Shown here: in pieces, positions 58,441 through 64,000 of the stretch
Layout of the letters: each line of letters opens with the position of its first letter
Numbering within the stretch: the stretch's first letter is position 1
Assembly (NCBI RefSeq): GCF_018599185.1
Contig: NZ_JAHFVL010000001.1
Span: 2,108,001 to 2,172,000 of the forward strand
Direction: 5' to 3'
Length of the DNA stretch: 64,000 nucleotides
Source of the DNA: Rhodanobacter sp. LX-99
GTDB taxonomy: Bacteria; Pseudomonadota; Gammaproteobacteria; Xanthomonadales; Rhodanobacteraceae
Notes under the pieces: model-generated
Database searches by the model: none
Seen by the model: only the letters and a program-made list of their open reading frames with translations
Told to the model about the DNA's origin: nothing
Program-made: the position numbers and the translations under genes

Positions 58441-60636
58441 ATGTTTCGTCTGCGCATGATTGTGATCGCCACCACGATGGCCCTGGCCGCCTGCTCGCAG
58501 TCGCCGAACGAGGCCGCCAACCCACCTGCGCCGGCAGCCTCGACCGCGTCCGCGGGCAGTACCGCATCGGCCACCACCGCCATGACCAACAACCCGTTCT
58601 ACGCCGCCAGCACGTTGCCGTTCCAGGCGCCGCCGTTCGACAAGATCCATGACGGCGACTACCAGCCCGCGATCGAGGAGGGCATGAAACAGCACCTGGC
58701 CGAGATCGAAAAGATCGCGGACAACCCGGCACCGCCCACGTTCGAGAACACCTATGTGGCGATGGAGAAATCCGGCGCCATGCTGCATCGCGTGATGGCG
58801 GCGTTCAACGCCGTCACCGGCGCGAACACCAACGACGTGCTGCAGAAGGTGCAGGAAGAGGAAGCGCCGAAGCTGGCCGCGCATCAGGATGCGATCCACC
58901 TCAACGGCAAGCTGTTCCAGCGCGTCGAGACGGTCTACAACCAGCGCGACACGCTCAAGCTCGATGCGGAATCGGCGCGCCTGGTCGAGGTGGTCTACAA
59001 GGACTTCGTGCATGCCGGCGCGAAACTCTCCGACGCCGACAAGGCGAAGCTGAAGGACCTCAACAAGGAAGAGTCGACGCTGAGCACCGCGTTCACCAAC
59101 AAGCTGCTGGCCGCCACCAAGGACGCCGCGCCGGTGATCGCCGACAAGGCGAAGCTGGCCGGCCTGTCCGACGCCGAGCTGGCTGCGGCGGCCCAGGCCG
59201 GCAAGGACCGCAAGCTGGATGGCAAGTACGTGCTGTCGCTGCAGAACACCACCCAGCAGCCCGAGCTGCAGGACCTGACCAATCGCGCCACTCGCCAGGC
59301 GCTGTTCGAGGCCTCGTGGAACCGCGCCGAAAAGGGCGACGCGAACGACACGCGCAAGACCATCGAACGGCTGGCGCAGATCCGCGCCGAACAGGCCAAG
59401 CTGCTCGGCTTCCCGAACTACGCGGCATGGAAGCTGGACGACCAGATGGCGAAGACGCCGCAGACGGCGCTGAAGTTCATGCAGGACCTGGTGCCCGCGG
59501 TCACCGCCCGCGCGAAGGTCGAGGCGGGCGACATCCAGGCGCTGATCGACAAGCAGCACGGCGATTTCAAGCTTGAGCCGTGGGACTGGAACTTCTACGC
59601 CGAGCAGGTGCGCAAGGCGAAGTTCGACCTCGACGAGAACCAGATCAAGCCGTACTTCGAGTTGGATGACGTGCTGCAGAACGGCGTGTTCTACGCCGCC
59701 AACCAGCTGTACGGACTGACCTTCAAGGAACGCCACGACATCCCGGTGTATCAGCCGGACGTGCGCGTGTTCGAGGTGTTCGACAAGGACGGCCGCTCGA
59801 TGGCGCTGTTCTATACCGACTACTTCAAGCGCGACAACAAGAACGGCGGCGCCTGGATGGACAACCTGGTCACCCAGTCGAAGCTGCTCGGCACCAAGCC
59901 GGTGATCTTCAACGTCGCCAACTTCAGCAAGCCGGCGGCGGGCCAGCCGGCGCTGCTCTCGTTCGACGACGTGGTCACCATGTTCCACGAGTTCGGCCAT
60001 GCGCTGCACGGCATCTTCGCCGACGAGCAGTACCCGACCCTGTCCGGCACCAACACCGCGCGCGACTTCGTCGAGTTCCCGTCGCAGTTCAACGAGCACT
60101 GGGCGACCGATCCGAAGGTATTCGCCCACTACGCGAAGCACTACCAGACCGGCGCGCCGATGCCGCAGGCGCTGGTCGACAAGATGAAGAAGGCCGGCAA
60201 GTTCAACAAGGGCTACGAGATGACCGAGCTGGTCGCCGCGGCCCTGCTCGACATGAACTGGCACATGCTCGGCGCCGATGCGCCGCTGCAGGATGCCGAC
60301 CAGTTCGAGGCCGCCGCGCTGAAGAAGGACAAGATCGACCTCGGCTACGTGCCGCCGCGCTACCGCTCCAGCTACTTCCAGCACATCTGGGGCAACGGCT
60401 ACGCGGCCGGCTACTACGCCTACCTGTGGACGCAGATGCTGGCCGACGACGCGTTCGTGGGCTTCAAGGAGCACGGCGGCCTGACCCGCGAGAACGGCGA
60501 CCGCTTCCGCGCGATGGTGCTGTCGCGCGGCAACACCGAGGAGTTGGCGAAGATGTACAAGGACTGGCGCGGCCACGACCCCGAGATCGAGCCGATGCTG
60601 GAGAACCGCGGGCTGAAGGACGCGCCGAAACAGTAA
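58441..60636 (+). CDS. dcp: Exported M3-family metallopeptidase (Dcp type)
   Basis: A 731-residue peptidyl-dipeptidase-like enzyme. Lipobox ALAAC (Cys18) and a Ser/Ala/Thr-rich spacer precede the M3 fold; zinc motif HEFGHALHGIF at 516 (His516, Glu517, His520), with downstream RDFVEFPSQFNEHW supplying the third ligand Glu. C-terminal YRSSYFQHIWGNGYAAGYYAYLWTQMLADDAF and MVLSRGNTEELAKMYKDWRGHDPEIEPML are M3 hallmarks. As a lipoprotein it degrades peptides in the periplasm. A strong terminator follows its stop by 22 bp. Confidence 0.92.
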   Translation: MFRLRMIVIATTMALAACSQSPNEAANPPAPAASTASAGSTASATTAMTNNPFYAASTLPFQAPPFDKIHDGDYQPAIEEGMKQHLAEIEKIADNPAPPTFENTYVAMEKSGAMLHRVMAAFNAVTGANTNDVLQKVQEEEAPKLAAHQDAIHLNGKLFQRVETVYNQRDTLKLDAESARLVEVVYKDFVHAGAKLSDADKAKLKDLNKEESTLSTAFTNKLLAATKDAAPVIADKAKLAGLSDAELAAAAQAGKDRKLDGKYVLSLQNTTQQPELQDLTNRATRQALFEASWNRAEKGDANDTRKTIERLAQIRAEQAKLLGFPNYAAWKLDDQMAKTPQTALKFMQDLVPAVTARAKVEAGDIQALIDKQHGDFKLEPWDWNFYAEQVRKAKFDLDENQIKPYFELDDVLQNGVFYAANQLYGLTFKERHDIPVYQPDVRVFEVFDKDGRSMALFYTDYFKRDNKNGGAWMDNLVTQSKLLGTKPVIFNVANFSKPAAGQPALLSFDDVVTMFHEFGHALHGIFADEQYPTLSGTNTARDFVEFPSQFNEHWATDPKVFAHYAKHYQTGAPMPQALVDKMKKAGKFNKGYEMTELVAAALLDMNWHMLGADAPLQDADQFEAAALKKDKIDLGYVPPRYRSSYFQHIWGNGYAAGYYAYLWTQMLADDAFVGFKEHGGLTRENGDRFRAMVLSRGNTEELAKMYKDWRGHDPEIEPMLENRGLKDAPKQ

Positions 60637-60658
60637 GCGGCACGCCGTCTTTGCATGC

Positions 60659-60693
60659 AGACCAGGCCCGCCTCGTGCGGGCCTGGTCTTTTT
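60659..60693 (+). terminator. Rho-independent terminator after the M3 peptidase gene
   Basis: Perfect 13-bp arms, agaccaggcccgc (60659-60671) and its complement (60677-60689), with a 5-base loop and then TTTTT on the plus strand. Strong by composition and position, 22 bp after the stop. Confidence 0.92.
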
Positions 60694-60784
60694 CGGCAAC
60701 CCGTCATGGAAATGGTGTGGGTATGCCGTGCGGTCATGCTTCGCGTGGAATAATCGGCCATCGCCGATCGGAGTCGCCCAGCGC

Positions 60785-62620
60785 GTGGACAGCCATCATT
60801 TCCTGCAGACCGCGGTGGTGTTCCTGCTTGCCGCGGTGATCGCGGTGCCGCTGACCAAGCGCTTCCGGCTGGGCGCGGTGCTCGGCTACCTGATCGCCGG
60901 CGTGGCGATCGGGCCGCAGCTGCTGGGCCTGGTCAGCGATACCGAAGGGGTCGCGACGATTTCCGAGTTCGGCGTCGAGCTGATGCTGTTCGTGATCGGC
61001 CTGGAGCTGTCGCCGCAACGCCTGTGGGTGATGCGCCGCTCGGTGTTCGGCACCGGCCTGCTGCAGGTGCTGGCGACCAGCGTGGCGATCGCGGCGGCCG
61101 GCTATTTCCTGTTCGGCCTCACCGGCAAGGGCGCGGCGATCGTGGGCGGCAGCCTGGCGCTGTCGTCCACCGCGTTCGGCCTGCAGATCCTGGCCGAGCG
61201 CAAGGAGGCCGGTTCCGCCTACGGCCGCCAGGTGTTTTCGATCCTGCTGTTCCAGGACCTGGCGGCGATCCCGCTGATCGCCGCGGTGCCGCTGCTGGCT
61301 TCCTCCACCGCGCAGGATTTCAACCTGTTCGCGGTGCTGCGCACGGTCGGGGTGATCGTGGCGGTGATCGTGGGCGGCCGCTACCTGTTGCGCCCGGTGT
61401 TCCGTTTCGTGGCGAAGGCCGACTCGGTGGAGGTGTTCACCGCCACCGCGCTGCTGGTGGTGATGGGCGTGGCCCTGCTGATGGAACTGGCCGGCGTCTC
61501 GGCCACCCTGGGCGCGTTCCTGGCCGGCATGCTGCTGGCCGATTCGGAGTACCGGCACGAGCTGGAATCGAACATCGAGCCGTTCAAGGGCTTGCTGCTG
61601 GGGCTGTTCTTCATCAGCGTCGGCATGTCGATGGACTTGTCGCTGCTGTTGCACCGGCCTGGGTTGATGTTCGGCCTGGTCGGCGCGTTGCTGCTGCTGA
61701 AAAGCGTGCTGCTGTGGCCGCTGGGGCGGCTGCTGGGCGGGCTCAACCGCTCCGATACGCTGCGCCTGGTGGTGCTGCTGGCCTGCGGCGGCGAGTTTGC
61801 GTTCGTGGTGCTGCGCCAGGCGGCCGAGCAGCGTCTGATCGGCGTGGCCCAGCGCGACGCGTTGGTGCTGGCGATCACCTTGTCGATGGCGCTGACCCCG
61901 CTGCTGGTGGTGCTGGCGGCGAAGGCGCTGAACGTGAGGCCGAACAAGCCGACGCGCGAGTTCGACACGATCGAGGCCGACACGCCGCGGGTGATCATTG
62001 CCGGCTTCGGCCGGGTCGGCCAGATCATCGCCCGCGTGCTGCGCGCGCAGAACATCCCGTTCGTGGCGCTGGAGCATTCGGCCGACCAGGTGGATCAGTC
62101 GCGCCGCTTCGGCAGCGTCAACCTGTTCTTCGGCGACCCGGCGCGACCGGAACTGCTGCGCGCGGCGCGGGCCGACAAGGCCGAGGTGTTCGTGCTGGCC
62201 ACGGACGACCCGGAGGCGAACCTGCGCACCGCGCGCCTGGTGCGGCGGCAGTATCCGCACCTGAAGATCATCGCCCGCGCGCGCAACCGCCAGCACGTGT
62301 TCCGGCTGATGGACATGGGCGTCGAGGAGCCGATCCGCGAGACGTTCCACTCCAGCCTCAAGATGACCCGCAAGACGCTGGAAGCGCTGGGCCTGCCGCA
62401 CGAACTGGCGGCCGACCGGGTCGAGCGCTTCCGCCGCTACGACGAGGAATTGCTGAAGAAGCAGGCGCTGGTGTACGACGACGAGACCAAGCTGATCCAG
62501 AGCACGCGCGACGCGCTGGTCGATCTGCAGCGGCTGTTCGAGGCGGATGCGGAGCGCAGCGCGGAACGCGAACGCCAACGCGATGCGGCCACGCCGCTGA
62601 CGAGCGAAGAAGAGGAATAG
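60785..62620 (+). CDS. Kef-type CPA2 monovalent cation:proton antiporter with RCK domain
   Basis: A 611-residue antiporter. About twelve transmembrane helices (residues ~8-375) with the CPA2 core (LGYLIAGVAIGPQLLG, ELMLFVIGLELSP, LALSSTAFGLQILAE, VFSILLFQDLAAIPL, ATLGAFLAGMLLADSEYRHELESNIEPFKGLLLGLFFISVGM) and a cytosolic RCK/TrkA-N domain (VIIAGFGRVGQIIARVL). The RCK Gly-rich loop is intact, the later TrkA-C domain absent. It resembles KefB/KefC, which are glutathione-gated potassium efflux systems, but the gating residues were not verified. GTG 60785 has GGAG 11 bases ahead; the earlier GTG 60728 would add an unlikely cytosolic stretch. Confidence 0.88.
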   Translation: MDSHHFLQTAVVFLLAAVIAVPLTKRFRLGAVLGYLIAGVAIGPQLLGLVSDTEGVATISEFGVELMLFVIGLELSPQRLWVMRRSVFGTGLLQVLATSVAIAAAGYFLFGLTGKGAAIVGGSLALSSTAFGLQILAERKEAGSAYGRQVFSILLFQDLAAIPLIAAVPLLASSTAQDFNLFAVLRTVGVIVAVIVGGRYLLRPVFRFVAKADSVEVFTATALLVVMGVALLMELAGVSATLGAFLAGMLLADSEYRHELESNIEPFKGLLLGLFFISVGMSMDLSLLLHRPGLMFGLVGALLLLKSVLLWPLGRLLGGLNRSDTLRLVVLLACGGEFAFVVLRQAAEQRLIGVAQRDALVLAITLSMALTPLLVVLAAKALNVRPNKPTREFDTIEADTPRVIIAGFGRVGQIIARVLRAQNIPFVALEHSADQVDQSRRFGSVNLFFGDPARPELLRAARADKAEVFVLATDDPEANLRTARLVRRQYPHLKIIARARNRQHVFRLMDMGVEEPIRETFHSSLKMTRKTLEALGLPHELAADRVERFRRYDEELLKKQALVYDDETKLIQSTRDALVDLQRLFEADAERSAERERQRDAATPLTSEEEE

Positions 62621-62640
62621 ACCGGCGCTTCCGGGCGTCT

Positions 62641-64000
62641 CTAATCCGACGGCTGTGCCGGCTGGCGCAGGGTCTGCCGCACGCTGGGGATCGCGCTGCT
62701 GCGTGCGGCCAGCTCATGGGCGATGTCGACGTAGCCCAGCTGCCGCGCCACGTCGGCCGCGGTGCGTCCGAACGCGTCGGCCGCGTTGCGGTCGGCGCCG
62801 CGCGACAGCAGCACGCGCGCCGGCGGCAGCAGCGCGTGCATGGCGCAGGCGTGCAGCGCGGTGACGCCGCGCTGGTCGGCGTGTTCCGCCCTGGCGCCGG
62901 CATCCAGCAGCAGCGGCACCAGCGCACCGATGTGGGTGGCGTCGCATTCGCTGCCCGGGCGCAGCTGTGCGCCGAGCAACAGCAGCAGCGGCGTCTTGCC
63001 TTCGCTGTCCGCATGGTTGATGTCGGCGCCGCGCTTGAGCAGGCCGTCGAACAGGCGCCGCGCGCGCAGGCTGTCGTTGTGTTCGAAGCCGAACTGGGCG
63101 GCCGCGTGCAGCGCGCTGCGGCCGGCGTCGTCGACCGCGTTGACCTCGGCGCCGGCGTCCAGCAGTTGTTCGGCGATGTCCGGATAACCCATGGCCGCGG
63201 CCACCATCAGGGCGGTGGCCTCGTTCGGCAGGCGCTGGTCGACCGCGACTTCATGTTGCAGCAGCAGCGCGACCAGGGCCTCGCGGCGCGCGGCCACGGC
63301 GGCGGCCAGCGGGGTCACGCCGCTGCGCGCGGCCAGCGAAGGATCGGCGCCGGCGTCGAGCAGGCAGGCGGCGATGTCGCGATGGCCGGCGCCGCACGCA
63401 TGCAGCAACGCGGTGGCATCTTGGCTGTCGCGGGTGTCCACGGCGAAGCCCAGTTCCAGCAGGCGTTGCACGCTGGCCAGCGCGCCGGCCTTGGCGGCGG
63501 CAGGCAGGTCTTCGGCGCGCAGCGCACGATTCGGCCGCGGCCAGTCGCGCCAGTCCAGCCAGCGCTCCACCGCCGGATGCTCCAGTGCCAGGCCCAGCGG
63601 GGTTTCGCCGTTCGCGTCGGCCGCTTCGGGATTCGCGCCGTGGGCGATCAGCGCGCGCACCAGCGGCAGCGCCTGCGCGCCATGTTCCAGCGCGGCGAAC
63701 AGCGGCGTGCGGCCGTCGCGGTCGCGCGTGTTCGGATCGCAGCCGCGGGCCAGCAGGGCCTGCAACAGCGGCAGTTGCGCGTTGACCACGGCCAGCTGCA
63801 GCGGGGTGCGTTCGCGGGCGTCCGCGCCGAACGGATCGGCGCCGCGTTCGAGCAGGTTCAGCGGCAGCGCGGCGCCCTGGGCGGCCCCGTTCAAGCGCAC
63901 CAGCGCCTGCGCCAGCAGGCCGGTGCCGGCCGGGCTGGCACCGGCCTGCAGCAGGTCGTCCAGTGCTTCGGTGGCGTCCGGCAGTTGCTGCAGTAAGGCG
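62641..64000 (-). CDS. Ankyrin-repeat protein (partial, 5' end outside window)
   Basis: An open frame running off the right edge, about 453 codons visible. Residues form twelve or so ankyrin repeats of the TPLxLAxxxGxxxLVxLLLxxGADPN type (GADPFGADARERTPLQLAVVNAQLPLLQALLARGCDPNTRDRDGRTPLFAALEHGAQ region), ending in LGYVDIAHELAARS. There is no signal peptide in the visible part. Ankyrin stacks mediate protein-protein contacts; the partner is unknown. GTG 63900 could start a shorter version, but the frame stays open to the edge with in-family residues (LLQAGASPAGTGLL), so the gene continues upstream. Confidence 0.88.
   Translation of the reverse strand, partial: ALLQQLPDATEALDDLLQAGASPAGTGLLAQALVRLNGAAQGAALPLNLLERGADPFGADARERTPLQLAVVNAQLPLLQALLARGCDPNTRDRDGRTPLFAALEHGAQALPLVRALIAHGANPEAADANGETPLGLALEHPAVERWLDWRDWPRPNRALRAEDLPAAAKAGALASVQRLLELGFAVDTRDSQDATALLHACGAGHRDIAACLLDAGADPSLAARSGVTPLAAAVAARREALVALLLQHEVAVDQRLPNEATALMVAAAMGYPDIAEQLLDAGAEVNAVDDAGRSALHAAAQFGFEHNDSLRARRLFDGLLKRGADINHADSEGKTPLLLLLGAQLRPGSECDATHIGALVPLLLDAGARAEHADQRGVTALHACAMHALLPPARVLLSRGADRNAADAFGRTAADVARQLGYVDIAHELAARSSAIPSVRQTLRQPAQPSD

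Noticed and set aside
1..64000. CRISPR arrays, tRNA or rRNA genes, complete insertion sequences or prophage genes
   Set aside because: Looked for regularly spaced repeats, tRNA T-loop signatures and transposase or phage structural proteins; none was seen apart from the small repeats listed.

Overview
The window is GC-rich chromosomal DNA from a gammaproteobacterium of the Xanthomonadales type, most likely Rhodanobacteraceae (Rhodanobacter, Dyella and relatives). The evidence is a type II secretion cluster in the Xanthomonas xps order (E-F-G-H-I-J-K-L-M-N-D, with no gspC or gspO), the block cytochrome c4 / tandem DsbA / divergent engB, a plant-type glutaminyl cyclase, a pedestal of xanthomonad housekeeping genes (hrpB, slt, cca, DUF2938 next to a TonB receptor), and very high GC with strong codon bias. 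Genus assignment is inference. No rRNA, tRNA, CRISPR array, prophage or intact transposase gene was seen.

Layout. 0-2.6 kb: a signal-peptide-bearing methyltransferase-like protein, rluE and convergent tatD. 2.8-13.6 kb: the complete xps-type T2SS operon, mostly joined by 4-base ATGA/GTGA overlaps. 13.6-19.7 kb: hrpB, a CHASE-PAS-GGDEF-EAL protein and an ArsR-type regulator. 19.7-23.7 kb: two secreted peptidases (M28 and S53), plausible T2SS cargo. 23.7-24.5 kb: an AT-richer stretch without a convincing gene. 24.5-26.7 kb: a flavoprotein and a LysR regulator. 27.0-31.5 kb: a three-gene operon for a ten-heme DmsE/MtrA-type cytochrome, an MtrB/PioB-type outer-membrane barrel and a diheme cytochrome, i.e. 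a candidate porin-cytochrome conduit for electron transfer across the outer membrane. 31.5-36.3 kb: glutaminyl cyclase, dbpA, and pterin/folate genes (folB, folK, a PTR1-like pteridine reductase). 37.2-40.1 kb: a TonB-dependent receptor behind a perfect 18-bp Zur-box-like palindrome and a tiny upstream reading frame, then DUF2938. 40.2-53.2 kb: MidA-type methyltransferase, VanZ-like protein, LTA-synthase-like sulfatase, a MITE-like inverted-repeat element abutting cca, TPR-sulfotransferase, NDUFA9-like dehydrogenase, slt, GH17 membrane enzyme, a small membrane protein and an EEP-family phosphoesterase. 53.3-64 kb: two DsbA-type lipoproteins, cytochrome c4, engB, fRMsr, bioD, a secreted M3 peptidase, a Kef-type antiporter and a partial ankyrin-repeat protein.

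How the genes connect. Envelope electron transfer, disulfide formation and secretion dominate: the T2SS moves folded, often disulfide-bonded enzymes such as the peptidases; the DsbA pair and periplasmic c-type cytochromes supply oxidative folding and electron flow; the MtrAB-like operon could link the periplasm to the cell exterior. A second theme is small palindromic repeats that have entered genes: in the leader-peptide regions of gspG and probably gspI, inside hrpB, possibly inside engB, and as the larger element touching the cca stop codon.
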